Below, in pieces: positions 1 through 10,874 of a stretch of 64,000 bases of DNA. Position 1 is the stretch's first letter; the number at the start of each line of letters is the position of its first letter. The notes beneath the pieces were generated by a model. That model searched no databases and was not told the DNA's origin. It was given only the letters and a program-made list of their open reading frames with translations. The stretch is taken from the NCBI RefSeq assembly GCF_046630445.1, contig NC_092336.1, forward strand, positions 508,061,501 through 508,125,500, given 5' to 3'. Position numbers and translations under genes: made by a program. The DNA comes from Rutidosis leptorrhynchoides. Its lineage: Eukaryota; Streptophyta; Magnoliopsida; Asterales; Asteraceae.

Positions 1-296
1 CAATTTTATATCTTGTACTTTGTGTTTTGTAACTTGTACTCTTGTCATTTTTAGACGTTCTTCATCAATAAATTGAACCTTTTGAATTGTATCTTGTACA
101 TTTGAGCTTTTTGGACGTTTTGGTCTTTCAAATCTTCGTTTTTGTCTTTAAATCTTCATTTTCGAGCGATTTGCGTCTTTCGTCTTCGCACTTATTTATT
201 TAACTATTACAACTAAAAATAAGGAAATTACATTTAAAAACTTTACATATTGGAACGATATTGCTACAAAATATATGTTCATTTGGAGCACTATCA
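1..296 (-). repeat. Element A 3' LTR (partial)
   Basis: Matches 8152-8447 base for base by eye. On the minus strand it begins TGATAGTGCTCC next to the purine tract. The remaining roughly 1.57 kb of this LTR lies left of the window. Confidence 0.9.
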
Positions 297-312
297 AATA
301 TCCCCACACTTG
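297..312 (-). other. Polypurine tract of element A
   Basis: On the minus strand the bases just before the 3' LTR read AAGTGTGGGGATATT. A matching tract (AAGTGTGGGAATATT) precedes the element B LTR at 10682, which supports the assignment. Confidence 0.75.
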
Positions 313-2602
313 AGCGTTGCTTGTCCTCAAGCAATACAGAACTTGAAATAAAAACATACATGAATCACTTTTTTATTCATCACATTTTGTACATCAGTGA
401 TTTTGATATAGCGGTATAAACAATGACAGTAATGATGGTTAAAGGTGGGTGTGTCATCCACAGTTGCCTCGGGTTTAGGTCAACGACACTTGCAATCAAA
501 TAGCCGATTTACTTTCGGTTTCCAAAGCAAAGTGCACATTTGAAAGGCGGTTTACAGTCCCACATGACTATAAAAATTTAGATCCTTTAAGGAAATTGGA
601 TCTTTATGAAAACATTTGATCTTTTGAAAATTCAAGCTAGATTTTACCCTAGATAAGTTTTCTGATTTGATCCACCATTGGTGTTGCAAAATATATTTGT
701 GGATCAATATTTTGGCTAAAAACATTTAGGTTTGTGTAATCCACTGCTATCCCGGTATCGGAAAGCACACATCCAGTTTACGTGTTCCGTATATTACCTT
801 TCGGCAAACTACCGTCCGGTTGTAAAGGAAAGCGATGAACAAGAAACTGTTAAGGCAATGTCCCGTGACATGCAGATGATTATGGTCTTTTAACGTGTCG
901 GATGCTAGAACTATCCTTGGTAGGAGCGATAGTAAAGATCATCCTATGATTTTTCGGTCTGGCACAAGGTCCTGTCTCCGACCATGCTATGCAACCACCG
1001 TTCTTACGGTTGACACCCGATTTGGTTCAGGTGACCTAATGAATTCCAGGTGAATTCCTAGGATTTTACGTTCAATGGTAATGAACGCATTGAAAATGGG
1101 TTTTCAGAAAACAAATCGGTTTGTATTTTTGATCAAAATATTTTCTCGTTCAAGCTCGAGTTTAGATATCATTGAATTCCATGAGTTTGAATTCTCAATC
1201 TTTAAGGTCAATCTCAAGGATTGAGTAATATCAGTCTTAAAAGCTGATTTTTAATCTTTAAGGAGATTATCCTTTCTGGGGATCTGATTCATTAGTCTTA
1301 TCAAGCTAATTTGCACGGTGCCTCCCCATTGTACGAGATAAATCCTTCTCATGGTTAGGATAAATCTGACCACTTGGCGACCCTGTTTGATGCTGAGGTC
1401 CGTGGATTTCCTGCTGATTTTAGAGATGACTTTTCTAGATTTTTCGTCAACCTACAGCTGGTCTGGACGACAACTTCATGACCTAAATCAAGAAGCGCGT
1501 GTCTTTTTCGGAAGACTTTACTTCCTTCAAATGATGGAATTGATTCATCGTGTAGATCCATCTCTTCTTTTCTTTCATCGGATAAAACAGTTGATTATTG
1601 TTCAAAACAAAAGTATTTTCAATTGTTTGTACAAAAATATGTGATAGATAGTTTTTAATTGAATAACTTGGTACATTCTCCCCACACTTAGTTTCTTTCT
1701 TTGCCTTTTTATTCTCCTTTATTCCATTTTAAATGAATTCAAGCGTTTTAAGTTGTTTCTCAATTTATGTCCTTTTCGAGGTAACGATAATTTCGGTATT
1801 AACACCTAGTTTTCATCGTTCATAAATATGTATAAACATGATTTTGAGTTCATTTAATTGAAAATTTTTCAAATTTTCACAAAATTTGGCAAATAAACTA
1901 AGTGTAAACCCGAGAGAATTTATAACCCTTCCCCACACTTGAGATCATGCAATGCCCTCATTTGCATGAAATCAGACTATAATTATAAATTCATGAGGGT
2001 GATTAGTGTAGAAAAGTGATTAAAAATACCCAGTTTGTAAGCATATTATTTTACATCACATTTGATATTTTGCGCCTTGTCATCAAAATTAGTAGCTTTT
2101 TGTTGAACTTAATGACAGTCTTTGAAAGTGCGCTGTTTTACCCTGTTGTGTACATAACATAAAATACAAACATATATACATATTTTTGAAGTTTGGTATA
2201 TAATCCCTACGTTCAAAAATTAATATAATATATATATATTTATTTTTTTACATACTTTAGATCAATAAAATTAAATGATAACAAAATTTGTCGCCCCGCC
2301 CTCGGGTAAAGCAATTTCGGCTCAACGACCTAGTCTTTAACTCACGACGAGTTTAGAAATCATTTTTTAAACTTAATGAATTAAAGTAAATTTTGTTTTT
2401 AAAATCACACAAAACTTAAAAGCATATTAATTTCATATAAAACCTAAAAAAAAACAAAAATTCAGAATGGGGGGAGAAAACTAGTTCTTTAGTGTCTGCT
2501 AGCGGAAAAGACCAATCGAATTCCATTCTCGGAACTACACGAGAACAGAACAACTAACTACAAACAGCATTTTCTTTTTAGAATATTTGAATCTCCTCAC
2601 AC
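297..2602 (-). repeat. Noncoding 3' region of element A; inverted copy of 8720-10681
   Basis: This 2.3-kb stretch lies between the gag-protease stop codon and the 3' LTR. Most of it (about 297-2250) aligns in inverted orientation with the same part of element B (about 8720-10681), including a segment near 1351-1560 that mirrors 9512-9722. The similarity is clear but with many substitutions. I see no supported gene in it; the short ORFs here are mirror images of one repeat and differ in frame integrity. A polypurine-like CCCCACACTT pattern recurs near 1680 and 1930. Confidence 0.8.
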
Positions 2603-5308
2603 TTAGGTAGATGTGGTGTCGAAATTGTGATTAACTTCATCGTTAATTTCTCTTGGTCCATAATCAACTTGCATATCCGTGACTTTTTCTTTAAGCCATT
2701 GGTCGGATTCCTGTGTAATATCCACAATTTCAACTAGTTTCTCCTTTTCTTTAGGTGATAGATTGGATACTAACCGGTTACATAACTTAAAGTTCCCCTT
2801 GGTTCTAGCATCGCGAATCCGTTTAATAAGTTTCTTCATTGAACTATTAATAACGGGATTATTTAATTTCGTATCAACAACGGGGTTCTTTGTTATCAAG
2901 TCATCATTAGGTTTTACTTCATTTTCCCCACACTTAGGCGTTTTATTATTATTAAGCACTACCGTTGGAGTTGGTAAAACAACATGGTTGTTACCAATCG
3001 TTTTTGCTGGTTCAATGGTTTTGGTTGGTGGAGATTTAGACTTTCGAATCATAAAGGTGATCGATTTGTTACCACTACTAAGTGTCATTCTTCCATTTCC
3101 TACATCAAATAACGCCCCGGTGGACGCTAAGAATGGCCGACCTAAAATTAGAGGAATGTTTGGGTCCTCTTCTATGTCAATGACAATGAATTCGACTAGA
3201 AAGGTTAAATTACCTACTTGAATGGGTAGGTTGTCAGCAATTCCAACTGGGTGCTTAATGGTTTGATCAAAGAGTCGAACACTCATATCCGTTGGACTTA
3301 ACTTACCTACACCTAATCTCTTATATAAGGAAAGAGGCATAACACTTACACTCGCACCTAAATCTGCTAGTGCATCATACATGACACAATCACTAAGTAG
3401 ACAAGGAACAATAAATTCACCCGGATCACCTACCCTAGGTGGAGGTTTTGGTGGAACTGTATTCACCGGGTTTACTTCTACGGTTTTTGTTTCTTGCACT
3501 TTCTTATACTTCTTCTTCTTCTTCTTTCCAATGGTATCACCAACTTTATTACCTATCACTTGCTCATACTCAACTCCTTTTCTTGGAAACGGGATGGGTG
3601 GTTTGTATGGTGCCACCACTGGCTTTACATACTCGGGTGGTGGTGGTGTAACTTCTTCATTGTTACTCTCATCTAAAACCTTCCCATCTTCTGGTGCTGG
3701 TTTTTCAGAATTCGTTGAAACCATATTAACATTCTCATTCCGAGGATTTACTTCAGTATTACTCGGTAGCTTTCCTTGTTCCCTCTCACTCATCATGCTA
3801 GCAAGAGTACCTACGTGTTTTTCTAGATTCAAAATGGAAGCTTGTTGAGTTCTTAATGACTGATCAAACCTCTCGTTCGTTTGGGTTTGAGTTTCAATAA
3901 ATTGTGTTTGAGATTCAACTAGCTTAAATACCACGTCTTCCATATTTGACTTTTTCTCTTCGGTTTGTTGTGGTGGTTTATACAAGCCATGTCTTTGTGG
4001 ATTGAAAGTGTTGTTTTGAGTTGGTTGGTTATTCGAACCTTGTTGGTTATACGAGTTGTTGTTGGGTCCGTTTGGATTGTAAAGAATGTTTTGATTTCGA
4101 TTGAAATTTAACTTTGGCGGTTGATAATTATTTCCAGGCCTTTGGTTCATATAAGAAACATTCTCTCGTTGTTCCATCGTTGGTTCAATGTGACAATCTT
4201 TCAATAAGTGTGGTCCACCGCATTGCTCACAACTGATTCGTATTGCGTGAATATCTTTATTCATCTTTTCCATTCGTCTTTCGAAAGCATCTATTTTTGC
4301 GGAAACGGAATCAAAGTCATGGCTAGAATCGGCTCTAGCCGCTTTAGATGATCGAAAGATATCTTTTTCTTGGTGCCACTCATGCGAGTGGGAGGCTGTG
4401 TTATCAATAATTTTGTAAGCTTCAGTTGCGGTTTTCTTCATAATGGATCCACCAGCGGTTATGTCGATGTCTTTTCGTGTGGCGATGTCTACGCCTTTAT
4501 AGAAGATTTGTACTATTTGAAAAGTATCTAATCCGTGTTGAGGACATCCTCTCAACATTCTTCCGAATCTTGTCCACGCCTCATATAATGTTTCATTTGG
4601 CTTTTGCGCGAACGTAACAATTTCTCCTTGAAGTCTCACGGCTTTAGATGCCGGAAAGAATTGTTTAAGAAATTTTTCAACTAAAACATCCCATGTGTCA
4701 ATCGCCCCTTCAGGTAACGATTCTAACCAATCTTTGGCTTCTCCCTTTAAAGTCCAGGGAAATAACATGAGATAGATTTGTTCGTCTTCCACTTCTCGGA
4801 TTTTGAATAGTGTACAGATCCTATTAAACGTACGAAGATGTTCGTTTGGATCTTCTTTTGCCGTACCACCGAATTGGCATTGATTAGTTACCATGTGTAG
4901 GATTTGTCCTTTGATTTCATAATCTGGAGCATTAACTTCTGGCTTAATAATGGCGTGACCTTGGCCCGTGCGTGTAGCTCTCATTCGGTCTTCCATACTT
5001 AGAGGTTCCGTTACTTCCATAATTGAATTTTTTGAATTCGAATCACTAGAAGATTCTGATTTAACGGTTTGTAGCTCAGGAGGAATGACTAGTGGTTCAG
5101 GATCTTGGAATTGTCCTTGAATATCCTCCGGGTTCTTAGTTGTGAAGTCGGGTTCAAAAGATGGATTATCGAAAATTTGAATTGGAGTTCTTGTTCGACT
5201 AGATGACGATTCTAAAGAAAAATCAACGGCGACAATATTTGCTAGATGTCTTGATCGAGTTACAGGTGGTGAACGTATGACCGGCGGCGAACGTCTTGCT
5301 CGGTGCAT
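2603..5308 (-). CDS. Retrotransposon gag-aspartic protease protein (901 aa)
   Basis: Intact ORF of element A. A retrotransposon gag (capsid) domain lies at about residues 148-290, with the conserved run DPNEHLRTFNRICTLF and the later WTLKGEAKDWLESLP. A zinc knuckle CEQCGGPHLLKDC follows near residue 360 (spacing CX2CX3HX4C, typical of Athila/Tat gag rather than the usual CX2CX4HX4C). Then come an Asn/Gln-rich linker, a Pro/Lys-rich stretch with a lysine run near 595, and an aspartic protease domain near 640-730. The active-site motif there is DLGAS instead of D[S/T]GA, a form common in this lineage. The last 70 residues are charged. The protein would form particles and process itself; it cannot copy or integrate DNA. 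The start is the first ATG after a short upstream ORF that ends at 5324. Confidence 0.9.
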   Translation of the reverse strand: MHRARRSPPVIRSPPVTRSRHLANIVAVDFSLESSSSRTRTPIQIFDNPSFEPDFTTKNPEDIQGQFQDPEPLVIPPELQTVKSESSSDSNSKNSIMEVTEPLSMEDRMRATRTGQGHAIIKPEVNAPDYEIKGQILHMVTNQCQFGGTAKEDPNEHLRTFNRICTLFKIREVEDEQIYLMLFPWTLKGEAKDWLESLPEGAIDTWDVLVEKFLKQFFPASKAVRLQGEIVTFAQKPNETLYEAWTRFGRMLRGCPQHGLDTFQIVQIFYKGVDIATRKDIDITAGGSIMKKTATEAYKIIDNTASHSHEWHQEKDIFRSSKAARADSSHDFDSVSAKIDAFERRMEKMNKDIHAIRISCEQCGGPHLLKDCHIEPTMEQRENVSYMNQRPGNNYQPPKLNFNRNQNILYNPNGPNNNSYNQQGSNNQPTQNNTFNPQRHGLYKPPQQTEEKKSNMEDVVFKLVESQTQFIETQTQTNERFDQSLRTQQASILNLEKHVGTLASMMSEREQGKLPSNTEVNPRNENVNMVSTNSEKPAPEDGKVLDESNNEEVTPPPPEYVKPVVAPYKPPIPFPRKGVEYEQVIGNKVGDTIGKKKKKKYKKVQETKTVEVNPVNTVPPKPPPRVGDPGEFIVPCLLSDCVMYDALADLGASVSVMPLSLYKRLGVGKLSPTDMSVRLFDQTIKHPVGIADNLPIQVGNLTFLVEFIVIDIEEDPNIPLILGRPFLASTGALFDVGNGRMTLSSGNKSITFMIRKSKSPPTKTIEPAKTIGNNHVVLPTPTVVLNNNKTPKCGENEVKPNDDLITKNPVVDTKLNNPVINSSMKKLIKRIRDARTKGNFKLCNRLVSNLSPKEKEKLVEIVDITQESDQWLKEKVTDMQVDYGPREINDEVNHNFDTTST

Positions 5309-5323
5309 TCACTGAATATCCTA

Positions 5324-5542
5324 TTAGTTTTTAAAAAGGAAAGAAAAATTATAATAAGTTATCCAATTAATAGACTTTTCTGATTTTGCCCACGTTTCGA
5401 ATAGCCAAAAGATGCAGCAGAGGGGCAGGATTCGTTTGGTCTCAATATAATTGAGGACTGTTTGGCTCCAATAACCCGGTCCACGTACAAATCCAACTAT
5501 TACTACGAACCAGAAAATTTTGATGTCTATCAATTTAACCAC
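5324..5542 (-). CDS. Possible upstream ORF in the element A leader (72 aa)
   Basis: A 72-codon ORF ends 15 bases before the gag ATG on the same strand. It is rich in aromatic and hydrophobic residues and I do not recognise a domain. It could be a chance ORF in the leader or an upstream ORF that affects gag translation. Nothing in the sequence decides between these. Confidence 0.2.
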   Translation of the reverse strand: MVKLIDIKIFWFVVIVGFVRGPGYWSQTVLNYIETKRILPLCCIFWLFETWAKSEKSINWITYYNFSFLFKN

Positions 5543-5879
5543 TTAAAATAAATTTTCGTAATTTTAAGAAATTTAGAGAAGAAGTAGAAAAAAATTCTAA
5601 GTCCTAAAAACTAGAATGGCGAGAAATAAGAAAGAAATAGATTGCGCGTCGAAAAATGTCGAAAAATAAAAGGTCGAAAAATAGGCGTCGAAAAATAAAA
5701 ATAAGAAAGTAGTGCGAAATACGGCGTCGTAAAATTCTAAAGCACCTAAAACTTAGTCTAAGGAATAAGCACTTAAGGGATTTTACGGCAAAGCCTAAAA
5801 ATTCTAGAAGTAAAAATAACTATGGCAAAAACTAAACTTAATACTAAAAGTTGCGACTATAGTCTAAAAATCTAAAGGT

Positions 5880-6008
5880 AATAAAACTAAAAAAAATATT
5901 TTTTTTTTTTTTTTATAGAAAAAATATAATTTTTTTTTTAATAATTTTTTTTTTTTTTACGTTTTTTTTTTTTTACGTTTTTTTTTTTTTTTTTTTTTTT
6001 TTTTTTCG

Positions 6009-6042
<34 letters not shown>

Positions 6043-6275
6043 TAAAAACGATTTTTTTTTTTTACAAAAATTTTTTTTTTAAAACGAATTTTTTTTTTCT
6101 TTTAAAAAAAAAAACGATTTTTTTTTTTTTTTTTTACACAAATTTTTTTTTTTTTTTTTTTTTAAAAACGAAAATTTTTTTTTTTTTTTTAAAAAAAAAC
6201 GATTTTTTTTTTTACAAATTAATAATTTTTTTATAATTATAATTTTTTTTTAAAACTTTTTTTTTTTAATTCATT
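5880..6275 (-). repeat. A-rich low-complexity leader of element A
   Basis: About 400 bases are almost pure T on the plus strand (A on the element's sense strand), broken at intervals by short ACG or AAACG units. It lies in the 5' leader between PBS and gag. The regular CG interruptions suggest expansion of a short unit of the form A(n)CG by slippage. Confidence 0.8.
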
Positions 6276-6557
6276 TACTATTCATGAATAGTAAATGAAA
6301 ATAAATTAATTAATTTACTATTCACATGAAAGCGACATGATAGCAATTATTAATTATAAGTTACATAATATACCCCTGAAGTATTTAATAAATACGACTT
6401 TTTTTTTTAAAATTTACGTAAATTTTGATTCTTAAATATTTTTATATTATTATATTCTATTTCAATATTATTATATTATTATATTCTATTTCAATATTAT
6501 TATATTATTATATTTTATTTCAATATTATTATAATTAAAAATATAGCGTTTTAGCGC

Positions 6558-6575
6558 TCCCCGGCAGCGGCGCCA
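6558..6575 (-). other. Primer binding site of element A (tRNA-Asp type)
   Basis: On the minus strand the 18 bases read TGGCGCCGCTGCCGGGGA, close to the complement of the 3' end of plant tRNA-Asp. It begins about nine bases after the LTR end. This PBS type is usual for Athila/Tat-lineage Ty3 elements. Confidence 0.85.
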
Positions 6576-6584
6576 AAAACTTGA

Positions 6585-8447
6585 TGATGTAGCGTGAGGG
6601 TACGAAATACTATTATTTTTACTAGGAAATACTACAAAATATGACACAAGTTTTATTAATTTACGGATGGGATATACCTAAACCTTGCTACAACACTATA
6701 GGCAGTGTACCTAATCGTAGAGTAGTGTAGTTTTTAGTAAGTCCGGTTCGTTCCACAGGGAGCTGGTGAAGTTAACGCTATATTATTAAGTTTATTTATA
6801 AAAATATATATATAAATAAGTAGTAGTATTATTATAAAATGGGGGTTTTACCGTTTAATGACCGGTTTGTCGATTTTAAGCGTAAAAATAAATGACAAAA
6901 ATTAAAGTGCATAAAATAAATTGCGATAAATAAAATGACAGAAAATAAAATTGCGAGTAATAAAATGACAGTAAATAAAGATACGATGAGAAATATAATA
7001 AAAGAATTATGCTTATTTAAACTTCCGTAATCATGATGTTTGACGTGTTGATTTTAATTTATTACCATGGGTTAATTGTCCTTTGTCCTGGTTTATTTGA
7101 TACGTCTATCTGGTTTTTGTCCATAATAGTCCATCGGTCATAAATATAAAGTGCGAGTATCCTCGTCAAATTACCCTTATACCCGAAGTCAAATATTCCA
7201 ACTGATTAAGGATTTAAACTGTGACGCAGTTATCACTTCTGTCAACAATTACACCAGTTATCACTGTATGTAATCCACCCCTGTTTTAATTAGTTTATGA
7301 ATATTAATTCATCCACTTGATCAGAATGAATAATCAATTACCCAACCCAATTGATTAATTAAATGATTATAACAGATTCCATATGAACGTCACTAAATAG
7401 GACAACCATAATCATTATTAATTATTAGGATAATTAATTTGAAGATAGGTTCGACAGACTCCAATGAGTTGTCACTCAATTAGACAATACCCCCCATCTA
7501 TTAATAGTCAATAATCCAATTTCCACAAGTGTCGGTCTTTTGCCCAAACCTTAATTATGGTCCAAAGTTCAATAACCCAATTTTAGTAATTAGCCCAACA
7601 TCATGAGTACTTCATTTTAAATAAGCATAATAACGACTTAGCTACGAGACATTAATGTAAAAAGGTTGAACATAACTTACAATGATTAAAAATAGCGTAG
7701 CGTTACACGGACAGAATTTCGACTTACACACTCAAACGATCTCTATCATAAATCTTATTATTATCATAATTTAAAATTAAAATTAAGATTATTGTTATAT
7801 CTGATTACATTAACATTATGATAGAGAATTATAAATATAGATATTGATATTTGATAGATAGAAAAATAAGAAAAAGATAGAAGAAGAAAAAAAAGATCGG
7901 AAAAAAAGTTCTCCTCTTCATCGTAATACATCGTTCCTTTTATAGGAAAATTAGAATTCAAATTTTCATTTACGACCCCTGAACTATGCTCAATTAACAA
8001 CTTTTTATTATTTAATATTATTCTTATTATGAATTATTTAAATATTATATTTTATTCTTGTGCATAGTTGACTCGTAATTTTTACACCGTTGCGTCGAGC
8101 GCTGAAAGTTGGTTCATGCCTCGGTTCCGGATTTTTGAACGTCCTTTCGTACAATTTTATATCTTGTACTTTGTGTTTTGTAACTTGTACTCTTGTCATT
8201 TTTAGACGTTCTTCATCAATAAATTGAACCTTTTGAATTGTATCTTGTACATTTGAGCTTTTTGGACGTTTTGGTCTTTCAAATCTTCGTTTTTGTCTTT
8301 AAATCTTCATTTTCGAGCGATTTGCGTCTTTCGTCTTCGCACTTATTTATTTAACTATTACAACTAAAAATAAGGAAATTACATTTAAAAACTTTACATA
8401 TTGGAACGATATTGCTACAAAATATATGTTCATTTGGAGCACTATCA
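6585..8447 (-). repeat. Element A 5' LTR (about 1863 bp)
   Basis: Runs from TGATAGTGC at 8447 to ACATCA at 6585 on the minus strand (TG...CA ends). A probable TATA box (CCTATAAAAGG on the minus strand) lies near 7936-7946, so transcription would start about 30 bases further towards lower coordinates. The LTR is related to that of element B (pieces at 10682-10874, 20427-21484 and 25508-26242). It lacks the paired GC palindromes that B carries upstream of its TATA box. Confidence 0.85.
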
Positions 8448-8607
8448 CCAACATATAGGTAGAAACTATATTCCTACTCCAAAACCCATATTCCCTCCCT
8501 GGTCTATAGAGATGCAACCACCGTATCCTACGTATAACTCTGCCGAAGCATTCTATAGCACCTATGGTTATGCTTGGAACCCCTATTGGTATCAGTATCA
8601 TCCCTAG
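8448..8607 (+). pseudogene. C-terminal end of an element B ORF, truncated by element A
   Basis: An open frame continues from the junction with element A to a TAG at 8605-8607. It codes for a Pro/Tyr/Trp-rich tail ending in NPYWYQYHP. The frame also runs a short way back into the element A LTR, but that part is not homologous and is a junction artefact. The tail differs from the C-terminus of the element A gag protein, so B may have had a different last ORF. I recognise the style from plant retroelement polyproteins but cannot assign a domain. Confidence 0.55.
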
Positions 8608-10681
8608 TCTACTTAGTTTTATTTATTTTGTAATTTGTAATGTTGATACGTTTAATACTTATTTAATATTGTAATAGTTTTTATAATTTTCTAACTTTTA
8701 TTCTTAGATTTTAATAATTTTTGAATGTGGGGTAATATACCAAACTTCAAAAATATGTATATATGTTTGCAGTTTATCTTATGTACACAACAGGGTAAAA
8801 CAACGCATTTTCAAAGACTGGCATTAAGTTCAGCAAAAGCAACTAATTTTGACGACAAGATGCAAAATATATGTGAAATAACAACAAGACGGAATGAACA
8901 AATGATGTGCACCATTTATCATTCAGCAAACAAACGCCAATATATTGGGAAACTTTGGTAAAAATTTAATCATTTTCACACAAATCACCCTCAATAATTT
9001 AAATTGTTACTGATTTCTTGCAAATGAGGGCATTGCAAGATCTTAAGTGTGGGAAGGGGTTAAATTCTTTCGGATTTTAAAATTTTTACTTTATACACTT
9101 GGTTACCATTAAAAATACTAGTAAAGCAGTAGTTGTATTAGAATCTAGTGCTCTCTGATGATAAAGAACAGCCCTAGTCTTATATACTGACTACCCAATT
9201 CTAGTAAAATTTTTCAAAATTTTCAATTAAATGAACTCAAAATCATGTTTATACATATTTATGAACGATAAAACTAGGTGTTAACACCGAAATTATTGTT
9301 ACCTCAATAAGGACATAAATTGAGAAACAAACCAAAATGTTAAAATTCATTTAAAATGGAATAGAGGACAATAAAAAGGAAAATAAAAGTCAAGTGTGGG
9401 AAAATTCTCCAAGTTATTCAAAACATATATCACATATTTTTGTACAAATAACTGAAAATACTTTTACTTTGAACTAAACTAAAAAGTTTTACCTGATTTA
9501 CTGTAAGAAAGATGGATCTACACGATGAATCAATTCCATCATTAAAAGGAAGTAAAGTCTTCCGAAAAAGACACGCGCTTCTTGATTTAGGTCAAGAAGT
9601 TGTCTTCCAGACCAGCTGTAGGTTGACGAAAAATCTAGAAAAGTCATCACTAAAATCAGCAGGAAATCTACGGACCTCAGCATTAAACAGGGTCGCCATG
9701 TGGTCAGATTTATCCTAATCATGAGAAGGATTTATCTCGTAAAATGGGGAGGGCGCCGTGCAAATTAGCTTGATAAGACTAATGAATCAGACCCCCAGAA
9801 AGGATAATCTCCTTAAAGATTAAAAATCAGCTTTTAAGCCTGATATTACTCAATCCTTGAGATTGACCTTAAAGATTGAGAATTACAAACTCATGGAATT
9901 CAATGATATCTAAACTCGAGCTTGAACGAGAAAATATTTTGATCAAAATTACAAACCGATTTATTTTCTGAAAACCCTATTTTCAATGCGTTCATTACCA
10001 TTGAACGTAAAATCCTAGGAATTCACCTGGAATTCATTAGGTCACCTGAACTAAATCAGGTGTCAACCGTAAGAACGGTGGTTGCATAGTGGTCAAAGAC
10101 AGAACCTTGTGCCAGACCGAATAATCATAAGGGTGAGCTTTACTATTGCTCCTACCAAGGATAGTAATTGCGTCTGACACGTTATAGACCATAATTAAAA
10201 GCATGTCAGGGGACATTGCCTTAACAGTTGCTTGTTCAACGCTTTCCTTTACAACCGGACGGTAGTTTACCGAAAGGTAATATACGGGACAAGTAAACTG
10301 GACGTGTTGCTTTCCAAATACAAGGTTAGCAAGTGGGTGACACAAAACCGCAAGTTTTGAGCTAAAATTTTCAAATCTGAAACCCATCAAACCCACAAAA
10401 ATATTTTGCAAACACCGGTAAAGGGTTATTCCGGAAAAACTTATCTAGGGTAAAAGCTAGATTTAATTTTTAAAAGATCAAATGTTTTCATAAAGATCCA
10501 ATTTCCTTAATGGATTTAAATTTTTATAGTCATGTGGGACTGTAAACCATATCGTTACTACCATTGTTTATACCGCCGTATAGAAATCACTGATGTACAA
10601 AGTGTGAAGAATAAAGAAGTGATTCTAGTATTTCAAGACGATATTGCTTGAGGACAAGCAACGCTCAAGTGTGGGAATATT
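8608..10681 (+). repeat. Noncoding 3' region of element B; inverted partner of 297-2250
   Basis: Between the ORF stop and the 3' LTR. From about 8720 it matches the element A tail in inverted orientation. It ends with the purine tract AAGTGTGGGAATATT immediately before the LTR at 10682. Short ORFs here (for example around 10037-10411) are unsupported. Confidence 0.78.
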
Positions 10682-10874
10682 TGATAATGCTAAAAACGAA
10701 CATATATTTCATAGCATTATTCCTTAAGAAAGACAAGCTTTTAGTTGCAATTGTTCTATTTACAAGTGATATTCGTTTAAATAATAAAAGGTGAAGACAA
10801 AAGACAGATTCGACGAATTGAAGACGCAAACGACCAAAAAGCTCAAAAGTACAAAAGACAATCAAAGAGATTCC
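10682..10874 (+). repeat. Element B 3' LTR, piece 1
   Basis: Starts TGATAATGC after the purine tract and is related to the start of the element A LTR. It stops at the ATTCC duplication made by element C and resumes at 20427. Confidence 0.8.
10870..10874 (+). repeat. Target site duplication of element C, left copy (ATTCC)
   Basis: The same five bases recur at 20422-20426 just after the element C 3' LTR. Five bases is the usual length for LTR retrotransposons. Confidence 0.92.

Larger units (their letters stand above)
1..8447 (-). mobile_element. Element A: gag/protease-only LTR retrotransposon (Athila/Tat-like), left end cut by window
   Basis: Read on the minus strand the order is 5' LTR (8447 to 6585), tRNA-Asp-type PBS (6575 to 6558), an A-rich leader, one gag-protease ORF (5308 to 2603), a 2.3-kb noncoding tail, a purine tract and the start of the 3' LTR (296 to 1). 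No reverse transcriptase, RNase H or integrase is present anywhere inside, so the element must be mobilised in trans. The 296 bp shared by the two LTRs look identical by eye, which argues for a recent insertion. It interrupts element B at 8447/8448. The left target duplication lies outside the window, so it cannot be checked. Confidence 0.88.

Noticed and set aside
8401..8447. ORF reading from the element A LTR into element B
   Set aside because: It crosses an insertion junction; only the part from 8448 is homologous to an element ORF.
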